A stretch of 64,000 nucleotides of DNA from Utricularia gibba (GCA_002189035.1 NEEC01000009.1:1116001-1180000); one strand, 5' to 3'; shown: positions 12,325-23,505, numbered from the stretch's first letter. Notes: generated by a model from the letters alone, not told the origin. Translations and numbers: made by a program.

Positions 12325-13313
12325 CCAATAGGGTTCGCCATGGTGGTATAATTTGTTATTGGTATCTCTCAGGGTGCAATTTTGATCAGTGTTCTCCTGC
12401 AGTTGTCACTTCTTCTTTTCAATCTTGTAGTAATTGAGCATGAATGGTTCATGCTTTGTTGTATGCCAGCACATGAAATAGCTTTGCTCCCATGTTTCTT
12501 GGTCTAACACATGGATTCTAGAATAAGATTCATTCAGAAACTCTTACCTCTGCTCCTCACTTCTGTTTTTTTTTTTTTTTTCTATTCCTCTGTCTAGACT
12601 TACAGCTTGAGGCTTTTATCCGCTGTATACCTATGTTTTGGTCAAGTTTTCATTTTCAGGTCATATACTTTGGTTTGCGGTTGCAAACCTATGCTAGTAT
12701 TACTCTTTTCTTCTTTCCTGAGAAGAAATGATGGTGTATTTTAGTCGCTTAGAAAGCAGTATCCAGTGATATGCTAGATTATACACAACATAAGCCGCCA
12801 ATTGCTTGAACACATACAAGGATCTTTAACCTTTGGTCCTGTGGGCAGTTGCCACCTACTTGTGCATCTTCTTGGGGTTCATTTCCAAGAGTTTGTGCTC
12901 TCTCTGCTCGTCAGTGTTGAATATAGAATCTTTTTATTTGAAGTTTGGCCAGAAGAGAACAATCTGTTGGGAACCGGGATTCTGTCCATGAACTTTTCCC
13001 CATGGAGCAGTTGGACCAGGATTGGTATCATTAGCAGAGTTACTCTACTCTGCAGCTAGAACCAGCAAGCTTTTATGACCACAGAGGAAGTGGGATCAGG
13101 TGCAAGATTGAAAAGGCATTTCTTCTAAGGATCAGCTACAGGGCCTTATCTTCCTCGTCACCAGCATCACTACTTTATGTGGTTCCATCAATCTTCATCC
13201 TGTTCATGATCTAACCCTATCAACTTTGTCGTGTGGAGTTCTCATCGTCGTACAACATGCGAAATCAGTCCATGGAAAGAACAATGCAACCTTTATTTTT
13301 GAAAAAAAAACGT
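12325..13313. other. Intergenic between TIM23 and GLYR2 (3' ends meet)
   Basis: Convergent 3' flanks. A T18 tract lies near 12566-12583. An 85-codon frame at 12802 has no recognisable content. I see no gene. Confidence 0.5.
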
Positions 13314-15095
13314 TCATGCTGCACTTTTGAGTGCTTCAATGACTGCAGAGAAATCTTCATCACCTAAGCCTCGTGATTTTGCTGTTTTATAGATCTCATT
13401 AGCAACTGCAGCGACTGGAGTTGGTTGAGCAACTGACTCGGCGAGCCCAAGAGCAAGCCGGAGATCCTACAACAAGGTTTCATTTAGAAACTGTAGCTCG
13501 AACTCGGCAACAAACATAGCTAATAAAATTACCTTCTGCTGGTGCTTCAGTGGAAATGCTGTGGGATAATGCCCCTGTACCATGGAAGGACCTTTGATGT
13601 TGTACATTGGTGCGCTAATGGCCCCCTGTGAAATGACCTGCAAATGAGATGAAGGTTTACATAATGACCTCAGCGGAGAAACAGGTGCATGCTATGTTCT
13701 GCAAGGATTATACCTCAACTAGTACACTAGGATCCAGACCAACTTTCTCACTGAGAGTCAGTCCTTCTGAAAATGATGCCATCATGCTGGTAATCGGTTC
13801 CACATGCACAAGAACCGAATTTGGTTTAGATTACATGGCGGGGGACGAGTGAAAGTGTACAGCGGTTTAAAGAAGGATGAGAAGAAAGTGAATCACCTTC
13901 CCATTATCATGTTGACGATGAGTTTCATGGCAGCTCCATTGCCAACATCTCCAAGGTAAAATCTTGACTGGAAACGTTGAGTGGGGAGTCAGAGAATATG
14001 ACCCCGTTTTCCAAACAATGGAAGTGGTGGAATTACCTTCCCCATGATGTCTAAAAATGGCGCAGCAATTTCATACAGAGCTTTGTCACCTGATGTTTTA
14101 GAGCAGCAACATTTTTAAACATGGTCGTAACATTCATGTGATATCGAATATGAGACGACAAGTTACCGGCAGTGAGAAAAATCAATTGTGCATCCTCAGC
14201 TGGTTTTTTTGATCCAGAGACAGGAGCCTGCAGTTCAAACATGAACCGAATGCATCTGTTGAAAATGAGAAGGTAAACTGTAGACATTCACCTCTAAAAA
14301 TAGAGCTCCTTTGGCCTTTATGTATGAGCTTATCATTTTGGAAGTGGTGGCATCGACAGTGGAGACATCTACATAACTGTAAAAGAATTCAAATGTCTAG
14401 GGATCCAAAAAAGGAGGCACCAAGACGATTTAAGTGTACCCTTTTCCGGGAGCCATAGCATTGGCTGCTCCATTCTTCCCGCAGGCAACTTCAACCTGAG
14501 ACATCAAGCATCAGCTGGACTGCATTCAAAGACTGGTAACCATGCCCACAAGGGAGGAATGAAACTCACTGCACTTTCAGGGTCAGCCAGCATTGCGAAT
14601 ATGACATCGCAAGATGCTGCAACCTCCTCCGGAGATGGCTTATATCTGTGATGATCATGCGTAAGAAGGCCAGAAAGTCTTGCAGGTAACTGGTATGAAT
14701 CAGTTATATTGTACACTCACTCTGCACCTAAAGCGAGAAGAGCATCACACTTGCTTTTGGTCCTATTCCATACAGTGACATCACATCTAGCAGAAGTAGA
14801 CCATCAGACTCTTGAATACCCATTTTGAACTCTAACGCTGTCTATGCAGGAAATGTATACCCAGATTTTAAGAGATTCTGCGCCATGGGGGAGCCCATAA
14901 TTCCGAGTCCAAGAAAGCCAATTCGAGCTCGCACGGCATCTGTTTGAATCGAGGGATTCTCAGAGAAAAGAGCATGAACATGAATGTGAAGAGAAAAGTA
15001 CCTTGAACAGTCGAGGGATTCTCTGAAGAACAGCAAATGGGGTAACGCCTCAACTGAAATTTCACCAGTGGACAAAAGCTCGAAAGCACAGCCAT
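13314..15095 (-). CDS. GLYR2: Glyoxylate/succinic semialdehyde reductase, organellar type
   Basis: NADPH-dependent beta-hydroxyacid dehydrogenase that reduces glyoxylate and succinic semialdehyde. Start at 15095 in a good context (MAVLSSFCPLVKFQLRR), giving an N-terminal extension of about 37 residues rich in S, R and hydrophobics, typical of a plastid/mitochondrial transit peptide; the cytosolic GLYR1 lacks it. Exons: 15002-15095, 14861-14939, 14721-14786, 14570-14645, 14440-14495, 14292-14376, 14167-14227, 14037-14089, 13897-13967, 13714-13786, 13533-13637 and 13314-13466, together 323 residues without breaks. The Rossmann motif GFLGLGIMG, the substrate loop PVSGSKKPAE and the catalytic lysine motif GNGAAMKLIVNMIMG are present. 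GLYR2 rather than GLYR1 is inferred from the extension. Confidence 0.93.
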
Positions 15096-15771
15096 GGCTA
15101 TTCACCAGAAGCAAGCTTCCGGATAACACAGAAGGAAACCCTGGGCTCGGGCTATGAGCCACACGTGGCAGTAAAGGGAACTCAGACGCTTTTTCACAAG
15201 AAAGAAATAACTGCACCGCGAGTCGGAGGCGGACACTCCAACCCCGCGTGTCACAAAAAAGCCAGTGCCCCGGGGACAAAATTATTTGGGGAGGGATTGA
15301 GATGAAGAACGAGGAGAGGAGAATGAAAGAAATCCCTCCCGCATCGGAACTCGCAACGTGTAGGCCTTCACTCCCGCCCGGTCCCTTTAGTTGGATGAAA
15401 ACTTAAGTCCATATTCAGTGCTCCAAAGCACCCCCATTGCTTGAAAGAAGATTTATTTTGATGGGGTACTTCCCTTACTGGTAATTACTGAGTTTTCACC
15501 CACCGGCTTCACTTTACCTTCAATGTTGTTGGGTGTAAGTTCTCTCACTTTCCCAAGCTCTGTTGTTGTTGTTGATGTCGTGTTTCATTTTTTTTTTTTT
15601 TTTTTTTTTACAGTTGGCTGTGCTGAGGAAAGGAGATTTAAGAGGGAAGCTGTATTTTTATCGTGATCACTCGATCTCATTTATGAATTTCAATGGCTCT
15701 CTTTCTCCCGCTTGCTCGTGGCCAGCTATATGTATATCGAAGCTCTGAGATGTTCACTGGGGGACGCTAGA
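15096..15771. other. Divergent promoter GLYR2 / IQD
   Basis: A 676-base interval between two divergent start codons. It contains a T22 tract at 15588-15609 directly followed by ACAG, a probable 3' splice site of an intron in the IQD 5' leader, with a possible GTGTAAGT donor near 15533. Confidence 0.45.
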
Positions 15772-16905
15772 ATGGGAAAAGCTACAGGGTGGTTGAAAGG
15801 CTTACTCAGGTTGAAAAAGCACGAAGAAAGTGCCACCACCGGCACCAGGAAGAAGGGTGGACGGTCGCGCAACTCCGGCAGACGGGGACTCACGAAAACA
15901 GAGTCCGATGAGCAGAGCAAGCATGCAATGGCCATCACGGCCGCTGCCGCGGACGCTGCGGTTGCGGTTGCCCACGCTGCGATGGCTCTGGTGCGGCTCA
16001 CGAGTCACGGCAGTGGAGCAATGTTTGTGGGCGCAAGGGAGAAATGGGCTGCTACGTTGATTCAGAGTGCATTCAGAGGATTTTTGGTTAGCATTACTCT
16101 GTTTCTTCATGTTCTTCGTTTACTATGCACCATGAATCTTTGTCTGGAACCATTGCAGGCGCGCAAAGCACTTCGAGCTCTGAAAGGGCTGGTGAAGCTG
16201 CAGGCTCTTGTCAGAGGCTACGTTGTGAGAAAACGAACAGCAGAAAATCTACGCAGATTGGAAGCTCTGATATTTCATGGCCACAGGGCGAGACCCTGTC
16301 GGTGTTCCTTGAGCTATCACCGTAGCACGAGTCCAAGATCCATGGTAATTGTTAGAACAAGTTATGGATATAAAATCTAGATGTTACAGAAGATTGTTGT
16401 GTTGCAGGAGAAGCATGAAGAGTATTACAGCCAGCAGCCGTTTAGTTCTCCTCTTCGAGTTTTCCGATGCGGAAGCCCGAAAGCCGATGCAGAATCAAGA
16501 CGCCGGAGAATCAGAATCCCAGATTACGGCGACGATTACTGGTACCAGAAAATATCGTCATTTTCGTGTCGGATTCCAACAAATTCCGAGTCTCGGCATT
16601 TCCACACGGGTTCCATGGAAGAAGATTGTAGTAAGTTCCCGACGGCCCAGACGACGCCTAGATTTTCCGGGTGGGGCAATAGCCCTGCGACGCCGTTGAA
16701 AAGTGTGTGTGGAGAAGGGTTATTTGGAGCATCCCCGAATTACATGGTGGACACGCAGTCGTTTCGTGCAAAATTGCGGTCTAAGAGCGCCCCGAGACAG
16801 CGGCCGGAATCCGAACCGAAGAGGAAGCTTTCGTTCATGGCTTCGAGAATGATCTTCAACGGCGCTAGATTCCGGCGAGGCAAGTTTCCTCAGGTCGAAA
16901 GATGA
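15772..16905 (+). CDS. IQD: IQ67-domain calmodulin-binding protein (IQD family)
   Basis: Plant scaffold protein that binds calmodulin and associates with microtubules and membranes. Start chosen at 15772 ([20 protein letters not shown]), the family's usual opening. Exons: 15772-16086, 16159-16344 and 16408-16905, 332 residues. An alanine-rich helix ([17 protein letters not shown]) precedes the IQ67 domain: the IQ motif [13 protein letters not shown] spans intron 1, at the position conserved in the family, followed by [20 protein letters not shown]. The C-terminal DUF4005 motif is [20 protein letters not shown]. The N-terminal extension in frame from 15712 is judged leader. The frame is intact. 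Confidence 0.93.
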
Positions 16906-17045
16906 AGGGATCACCTCTGCAACTTGTTCTCCTTCCCTTGTTTTGTTATACAAACATCTTCAAATCCTATTGTTTCCATTCACATTTGATTCTAGTAAGT
17001 GTATTGTACCGTCTTCCACCCGTTGAACGTTGATATTCCGACGCT

Positions 17046-18087
17046 TCACTGAATTTGAGCATCCCCGTTGCTTGTAACCACAGAACTGAAACTGGAGGCA
17101 CTCTTGACACTTGGGACGTCAAGGGATCCCCCGGAGCTGTAATCTGAGAATTCATCTGCCGTGGAGTGAGATGGAAAGTCGCAGGAATGTCTACCAGCGG
17201 TGGCGGCGTTCACAGGCTCCAGAAGCTCCGGCCGCAGGGTTCTTTCTCGGTGACCATGAAACTGGGTCCTGTCTTTCTTCCTATGTAACAGCCTCCTCAT
17301 CTTGATCATCAGTTTCGCCTTCGTAGAGATTTTCATCTTGTGGGGTGCTAAAAGATCGTCGTATTCTTCTGATTCGCCATTAACATTGTCAAGAATCAAT
17401 GGTTTTGCCTTCGTTTTGGTGTCTCCGGTGCCCCGGAGCTGGTGGCGTAAGCAGGCGTTCACCCACCGTAAATAAACAATCTCCTCTTTATCAGAGCTGC
17501 GGTCTGCATGCAGCTTCTCGACTGTCTTCCTCAGACGATGGTTTTCTTCTCTGAGCTCAACCGCCTGCTTGCTTCAAAAGTTACAAACCGTTTTCAAAGA
17601 ATCATGCAAACGGAACACGATCTGAAGCTAACCTCGTCGTTTTCAGCAACAGAAGAAGCCAGCATCCGTAAATACTCCAACTTCTGAACCAGATACTCGT
17701 TGGTCTTCTTGGCATCCTCCAATTGCCTCTCAAGCTCTTCTACTTTGGATCCATCGCCTCCGCTGGAAGGTTCCTCCGATGAGTTCATGTTGCGACGGAG
17801 GATCTTGGCTTCCATGTTCCTCAACCTCAACAGATTCTGAACCTCCGCCAATGCGCTTTCCTGCTGTTTGATTTGGCACAATTCGAGAATCTGCTGTTCC
17901 CTCTCTTCAAGGATCTTAATTTTTTCCCCTAATCTCTTCATCTCCTTCTCCTGAAACCCTTTGTCTCCCCATTTCTCATCCCCGGAACGGATTGCAATCC
18001 TTCTCCTGCTCTTGCAAAGAACGTAAAAAACAACTCCCCGAGAGAAATGGCGAGGGCGACGCCCAATCTCATGCTCATCGATCCCAT
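17046..18087 (-). CDS. Small CHUP1-like coiled-coil protein, with one-base frameshift
   Basis: Relative of the CHUP1/IPGA1 family, whose members link organelles or microtubules to actin. Exons 17633-18087 and 17046-17564. Order of parts: MGSMSMRLGVALAISL membrane anchor, basic patch CKSRRRIAIRSGDEKW, coiled coil (EMKRLGEKIKILEEREQQ onward, about residues 50-150), the family motif VYLRWVNACLRHQLR at the start of exon 2, then a short serine-rich tail ending NGDAQIQ. The anchor and the coiled coil are in different frames; an extra base in the CCCC run at 18036-18039 (GGGG in the coding strand) joins them and gives 324 residues. Much shorter than CHUP1 itself and without the proline-rich region, so function is uncertain. 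Confidence 0.82.
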
Positions 18088-18173
18088 AGGCGCCTTCTCG
18101 TCGGGAACATGAAGCAATTCAAGCGTGATCTGTTAATGATAATAGTCAAATGTGTTCTAAAGTTCCCAACAAC

Positions 18174-18245
18174 GTCGTTGTAGTATAGTGGTAAGTATTC
18201 CCGCCTGTCACGCGGGTGACCCGGGTTCGATCCCCGGCAACGGCG
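18174..18245 (+). tRNA. tRNA-Asp (anticodon GTC)
   Basis: 72 bases. Acceptor stem GTCGTTG pairs with CAACGGC (one G-T pair), discriminator G. The anticodon stem-loop CCGCCTGTCACGCGG carries GTC. The T arm is CCGGG-TTCGATC-CCCGG with a normal seven-base loop. A-box and B-box are intact. CAACAAC lies just upstream and T6 just downstream at 18248, as expected for plant polymerase III genes. The 5' end is 87 bases from the start codon of the divergent CHUP1-like gene. Confidence 0.96.
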
Positions 18246-19752
18246 TATTTTTTATTATTTTAAATCCTATTAACGAGAGAAGGATATGAAACGACGCCGT
18301 TCCTTTGATACCCGGTTCCCATAATTTATATTTATTTTTTATAATAAATAATGATAATATCACTCGTTACAAAAGAAGGTACACTAGTCAGTAGTGAAAG
18401 GAATCCCAGACTTGCACGCTTGAATATCCCTCGACAACTGCATCTTGGACAGCGGCAAATTCCAGATTAAAAAAATAAATAAATATATTAATTTTACTTT
18501 TTCCGCAATTAAAAAAAAAGTGAAGCCATAAAGTTTAAACAGCTTTATTGAAAAAAAAAGCCGAAAAAATTAGATCCACTACTCCCGAATATTCCCACTT
18601 CACCATTAGGAGGAACCCGGAGGTGTCCAAAGAAGCACCAAGAGTTCACGTGACACCCACGTGACACAGACAAGTGTTTGGCCACTCCGCCAAAAAAATA
18701 GTTACATTAAATTAGTTACACTAAAAATATTAATTTTTAGTCATCCGTTATATTTCTTGTTTATTAATCAAATAAAAAAATACAACATTAAATTAGCAAG
18801 AACAGCAACAAACTCAAATAAAAGGATTGTTACTGAAGAAAAAAGTGGAGTTAAATTAATATTTTAATATTATTTTTTTAGCCTTTTTTTCCAAAAGGAA
18901 CACGTTTTCAAGAACGTGAAAAGAGTTGTAGCCCTTTTTTCCTTGTGTTAGTTCAATCGTTGAGTATAATAATATTTTCTTAATCAAGTTCAGACAATAC
19001 AAAGAAAAACAGACAACTACCTAATCCTATGTTTGGTAGAGGATAACTGAAATGAATTTGAAAAGTAACTATACTTATTTTAGTGTCTATCAAAAATAAT
19101 TATCGTATATATAAAAATTCTTATTAGTGAATGATAAGAAAAGCCATGATGGATATTTTTTAAAAATGGTTGGATAATTGTAATATTTATTAAAATTATA
19201 AATAAAATGCTATATTTAGTATATGCTGTGTGTTTTAGAAAAGAAAATAAAGGATTTTTAGAACGATTATTAAAGAATATTCTATCCTTTATATTTTTAC
19301 TGAAATATACAAAAATTACTTCATTTAATTAGTAAATTGAATTTCATCTCGTATTTCATTTGTGACCAAATCATGGGTATGGTGGCGTTTGTTTTCACAT
19401 AGCGTGAGATGGTTTGGAAAGGCGTGGCTTCCATAAAGAGGGTTTCCACGCTTTCCCAAAGTCCCTTTGATCGATCACTCACTCTCCTTTTTCAACACCT
19501 CACGGCTTCGGACACCGACGCGGACACGGGGCGACACTTCTAGGAACCCGCCAAGGGGCATATATGTAATTAGTAGGTTAGAATTAGGGGTTTGATAATT
19601 GAATAATATTTAATACAATAAAAAGTGGGGAAATGCGTAGAGGGGGTTTTTGATATGGACAAAAAGGTGGCAGCTGTGGGAAAGGATCAGCACACGGTAC
19701 ACCTGGACTACAACTATTCAAAGCAAAGAGAAGCTGCAGGGATGATTGATCG
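18246..19752. other. Intergenic, A/T-rich
   Basis: tRNA terminator, paired G-boxes at 18647-18663, then A/T-rich DNA at 18670-19370 and the 3' flank of the DUF761 gene. I see no coding region. Confidence 0.5.
18647..18663. promoter_or_regulatory. Two G-boxes (CACGTGACAC repeated)
   Basis: CACGTG at 18647-18652 and 18658-18663, each followed by ACAC, spaced 11 bases. Such paired ABRE-like G-boxes bind bZIP/bHLH factors. They lie about 560 bases upstream of the CHUP1-like start; which gene they serve is unknown. Confidence 0.45.
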
Positions 19753-20304
19753 CTACTTGAAGAAAGATGGGGAGCGCTGGTTCTGGAGCTCCAGCTCTCT
19801 GTAGAATCGGATTATGAACTTCTCGGCGGCCTCGTCCACTTGGCTCCCGCCGTCGTCTTCTTCCTCGTTGTACAACGGGAAAGGGGAGTCCGAAATCCGG
19901 AGCTGTCTCACCGCGGGGCTGGCGCCGAATCCGGGAAAAACAGGGGAGGCCCTCGCGCTGTGGAAGATCTCCAGCGCATCCGCCATCAGCTTGGGGTCGA
20001 TCTTCTCGCCCTGATCCAGACGGAAGATCGCAACGGGGCTGTCCCGCCAATCGTACTCGTGGGAAGCCGGGAACTCGAACGGAATACGCGGGTTGCTGTC
20101 GCCGCGGTGGTGGGCGCGGCGGTTCTGATGGTAATGGAAGAGCAGGCCCTGCAGAGCCGCTTTTCCGGCCAGCCTACCGCGCTTCATCAGCACGCCAAGG
20201 TGCGCCAAGACGTTGCGCTTCGACACTCCCTTTCGGAGCATCACGTAGATGAGTTGCAGAGAACTCCAGACCCGCTTAGCGATGATGGGAAGGTTTCGCT
20301 CCAT
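19753..20304 (-). CDS. DUF761-domain protein (Avr9/Cf-9 rapidly elicited 146-like)
   Basis: Single-exon gene, 183 residues, start at 20304 (MERNLPIIAKRVWSSLQLIY). The N-terminal helical block with KGVSKRNVLAHLGVLMKRG and the HHYQN-like FHYHQNRRAHH stretch is typical of the family; the C-terminal DUF761 motif is VDEAAEKFIIRFYRELELQ. Members are plant-specific, often induced by defence or wounding, and have no established biochemical role. The frame is intact and G/C-rich relative to its flanks. A TATA box lies 50 bases upstream of the start codon, so the leader is very short. Confidence 0.88.
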   Translation of the reverse strand: MERNLPIIAKRVWSSLQLIYVMLRKGVSKRNVLAHLGVLMKRGRLAGKAALQGLLFHYHQNRRAHHRGDSNPRIPFEFPASHEYDWRDSPVAIFRLDQGEKIDPKLMADALEIFHSARASPVFPGFGASPAVRQLRISDSPFPLYNEEEDDGGSQVDEAAEKFIIRFYRELELQNQRSPSFFK

Positions 20305-20353
20305 TTGAAGAACTAAAGGCTGCGTCGTTGGGGTGAAAGAGGGAGGGGGGAAG

Positions 20354-20361
20354 TATTTATA
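20354..20361 (-). promoter_or_regulatory. TATA box of the DUF761 gene
   Basis: On the minus strand the sequence reads TATAAATA, preceded by C and 50 bases upstream of the ATG at 20304. A good match to the plant TATA consensus at a plausible distance. Confidence 0.6.
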
Positions 20362-21634
20362 GGAGAGTGAAAGCAGCCAATGGGAAGGAATCCCACGCGT
20401 GAGGGTATTACATATCAGGCGGTTAATCAACATCGCCTTTCCGCTCCCTATTTTCCTTTTTCTTTTTTTTTTATTATTATAAATAATATTATTATTTTTG
20501 GATGGCTCATAAGTCATCCCTCTTTAGAAAAAGTTTGCGTAGTTAATTCTGATAAGCATCCGGATCCCCCCACGGGTCGGAGCCCGAGAAAGCCCCTGCT
20601 TTCCAATCACAAGAGTTCCAAAAGACAAGTACCACCCAAAAAGGCAACCTCTGACTTCTTCCTTTCCTTTCCTCTGAAGGAAGAGGGTTTCTCAATGCAC
20701 ACTTATTATTGCTAATCCCACCGCCGACCCGTTGAGATCCATGACCCGACCCGCAGTCCCTTTTACCGCCACGTGCATCACGCAAATCACAACCCAAATC
20801 TCCCCCTAAGTCACAATCATTATCACGGTACTCCGTTGACCTGATTAAGATAAAGAGGTTTAATTAATTTAATTCTAGATAAAATTATTTCAAATAAATT
20901 ATTTTTATACAATGTTTAATTAGTACGATTAGGATTATTTTTTAAACTAATTTTATTTAATATGCATGTTTTTCATTAATTTTAAAATCATCTCAATATT
21001 GGATTTTATTTGGGCATGAGAAGGAAATAGTTATAAAATATTAAAATTAATTTTAAAATTATAAAGTGTTTCAAAATTGGAAACCAATTGGGGTGTCCCG
21101 AAGTCAACCCGAATGGAGTACGTTGAAAGCGCAGCCACACGAATTCGGTGTGTGTGGAGTGACCGAACCCAAAATATCTTGACAGCTAGCGGCGGGGGCT
21201 TAGGACACGGAAATATCGCGATGGACACCTTCCGGCCACAAATATCAGTCACTAACCTTACAAGTTAGTTATACGAAATATCTCCATTTGGACGTGATTT
21301 TGAAAAGCTGGTAACCTGAAATAGAAGGAATTAAACCTGGAAGAATGGTGTGGGATATTTAGGAAAAATATCTCCATTTTTTGCTTCAATGTGTGAAGAG
21401 AAACGATCGAGAGTTAGTTCCAAAATATCTTCCATTCCATTGGCGGTGGAAAATATCAGCAGCTTCCTGGTTCGTTCGTGAGACACGCCCAAAGCTGTGG
21501 GCGCCGCCTACTTTTTTAGGACATACCCAACCCAACCTGCGTCGGTAAGAAAACCCTACTATTTTTGTTAATACTATTTGTGGTAACATATAATAAATAA
21601 ATATTAAAAAAATTAGGGTAAAAAGGCCTCTAAA

Positions 21635-21704
21635 GGCCCATTTGAGGTTGGGCCGACTGATAGTGAGCCTGTTTCTTTATTATATGCCATGTAAAATTTG
21701 GGCC
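21635..21704. promoter_or_regulatory. Site II cluster upstream of the gene at 21774
   Basis: GGCCCA at 21635 and TGGGCC at 21649 and 21699 lie 70-140 bases upstream of the proposed start codon. Position and spacing fit a housekeeping promoter; function is inferred. Confidence 0.4.
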
Positions 21705-21773
21705 GGCGGCTTTTCTGAATTTGGGCAACGGCTGTGGTGACTGTGCGTTTGCGGTGTGGGTGAAGCGAGCGAA

Positions 21774-23505
21774 ATGCTCGAAAGGGGGTTTCGACGCGGA
21801 GATCTCCTCATTGCGGAGAGGAAGGTGTGTCAGGGGAAGAATGCGGTGGCGACGGTAGAACGGCAGACGAATCCAAGACCCGGAAACACGTGCCTTTGGC
21901 TTCGAGGTTCACGAACTACTTGATCCGAAGGGGCCTCTTGTGGCCATTACTAATCCTTGGGATTGCGCTTGTCGTCATCTCGTCTGTAGTCATTCACTCA
22001 AGAGATGTGGTGTGCATCCCGGCATCCTCCTCCGGTCAGATCTCGCGGCTGTTTTGGGGGTTTGATAGCATCGAGACGGATTTTGGATCCCTTGGAGTCC
22101 CTTGGTGTAAGTTTTTTTGGGATCCGTTTAGATTTGATCCAAATTTTGGATGCGACTTCGTAATTAAGCAAATCTCTTAGCTTCTTTCTTGATTCAGCAA
22201 TTAAGGAAGGTGATATGTACATGTTTTTCGAAAATACGCATTTTTAATGTTTATGCAGCATGACGACAGTGGTTAGGTTTGTTACAGTGTGGCTTTCATG
22301 TTTGTGGAGTTATTCATTAGTTGTTTCAGTGTTTGATGGTCATATACGAGTTATCATTGTCAAAAGGCAGATCGAAACATGGGAATACTGTGGAATGGAC
22401 GTCCAAGGATTTGCTCCGAGGACTCGAGGAGTTTGTGCCGGTGTACGAGGGTAGACCCATTAAGAACAACATGTACGGAATGGGATTCGACCACAGTTTT
22501 GGGCTTTGGTTTATTACAAGATGGCTAAACCCAGATTTGATGATCGAGAGTGGTGCTTTCAAGGGCCATTCAACTTGGGTTTTGAGGCAAGCTATGCCAA
22601 ATACTCCAATCATAACTCTTACACCTCGACATCCAGAGAAGTATCTGAAAAAGGGATCTGCTTACGTTGATGGGAACTGCACATACTTTTCTGGAAAAGA
22701 CTTTGTGGATTTTGGAAGCATGGACTGGGATAAAGTGTTGGAGAAGCATGCTGTCAAAGATCGCAGTCGGATAGTTGTGTTCTTCGATGACCATCAAAAT
22801 GAACTAAAGAGGCAGGGTCTCTTCTCTTATTCCTTGCCCATGATATTTTCTTTGGTGTGTGTAGCGTATCCTGATTGGCGGTTTCTATGTGCAGGCTGAA
22901 GCAGGCGCTGAAAGCTGGCTTCAACCATCTCATTTTTGAGGATAATTATGATACCGGAACTGGGGATCATTACTCCTTCAGGCAAATATGTGATCAGTTC
23001 TACATTAGAGGTGAATCTTCCTCTCTTCTGGCTAATCAGCATTTCCCCTCTCCGTCGAGGCAACTGCTCACTGTTAAAAAGTGCAGGTGGCGGCCATAGT
23101 TGCTTCCCAGACAGTGATGAAGCCCGAGTGAGATCTCGAAGGAAGAAGTTCTGGGAGAAAGCTGTCAGCATAGAAGAACTGTGTGGCGAAGGAGAAGCGT
23201 GGTGGGGTGTACGAGGGCATGCTCGCGATGATTTCAACCACAGCAGCAAGATGCTAAGCTTCAACCAGCATTTCGAGAACAGTCGTTTCGTGGAATCGGT
23301 TCTCGATGTATACTGGGAAGTGCCGCCGGTAGCTGGGCCGTCACTCACCCATCAAACAAGGTACGATCCTGCTCGTGCGTCGAACCCGATTGTTGAAGAT
23401 GGTCGGTACGGCTTGTATCAGAGGCTTGGTCTGTCACGGCTGGAGAGTAGTGTGTTCAATGGGTATACTCAGATGGTGTATCTTAAGGTCTCAAAGCCTG
23501 AATGA
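21774..23505 (+). CDS. Conserved plant membrane protein with methyltransferase-like motif, one-base frameshift
   Basis: Proposed exons 21774-22106, 22367-22811, 22895-23010 and 23087-23505, 437 residues if one base is added. A basic N-terminus is followed by one transmembrane segment (LLWPLLILGIALVVISSVVI, about residues 57-76), then a lumenal-type globular part with LMIESGAFKGHSTWVLRQA, which resembles motif I of class I SAM-dependent methyltransferases (ExGxxxGxS), the acidic FFDDHQNELKR, FEDNYDTGTGDHYS and a C-terminus rich in aromatic residues. I recall uncharacterised plant proteins with these motifs but no name. The ATG at 21774 (MLERGFRRGDLLIAERKV) connects only if one G is added in the GGGG run 21833-21836. 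Intron 2 begins with GC at 22812, not GT. Confidence 0.75.

Larger units (their letters stand above)
20305..21773. other. Intergenic between DUF761 and methyltransferase-like genes
   Basis: Divergent promoter interval. It holds the DUF761 TATA box, an A/T-rich tract at about 20830-21070 and site II motifs at 21635-21704. Open frames of 60-110 codons here look random. Confidence 0.45.

Noticed and set aside
12802-13059. 85-codon frame on the plus strand
   Set aside because: Lies in the convergent 3' flanks of TIM23 and GLYR2; no family resemblance.
14842-15279. 145-codon frame as an alternative GLYR2 N-terminus
   Set aside because: It reads through intron 1 and changes the frame of the transit peptide; the start at 15095 with splicing at 15002 fits better.
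15712-15771. N-terminal extension of the IQD protein
   Set aside because: The conserved opening [10 protein letters not shown] begins at 15772; the upstream codons look like leader.
20305-20517. N-terminal extension of the DUF761 protein
   Set aside because: It would cross the TATA box and is asparagine/lysine-rich low complexity.
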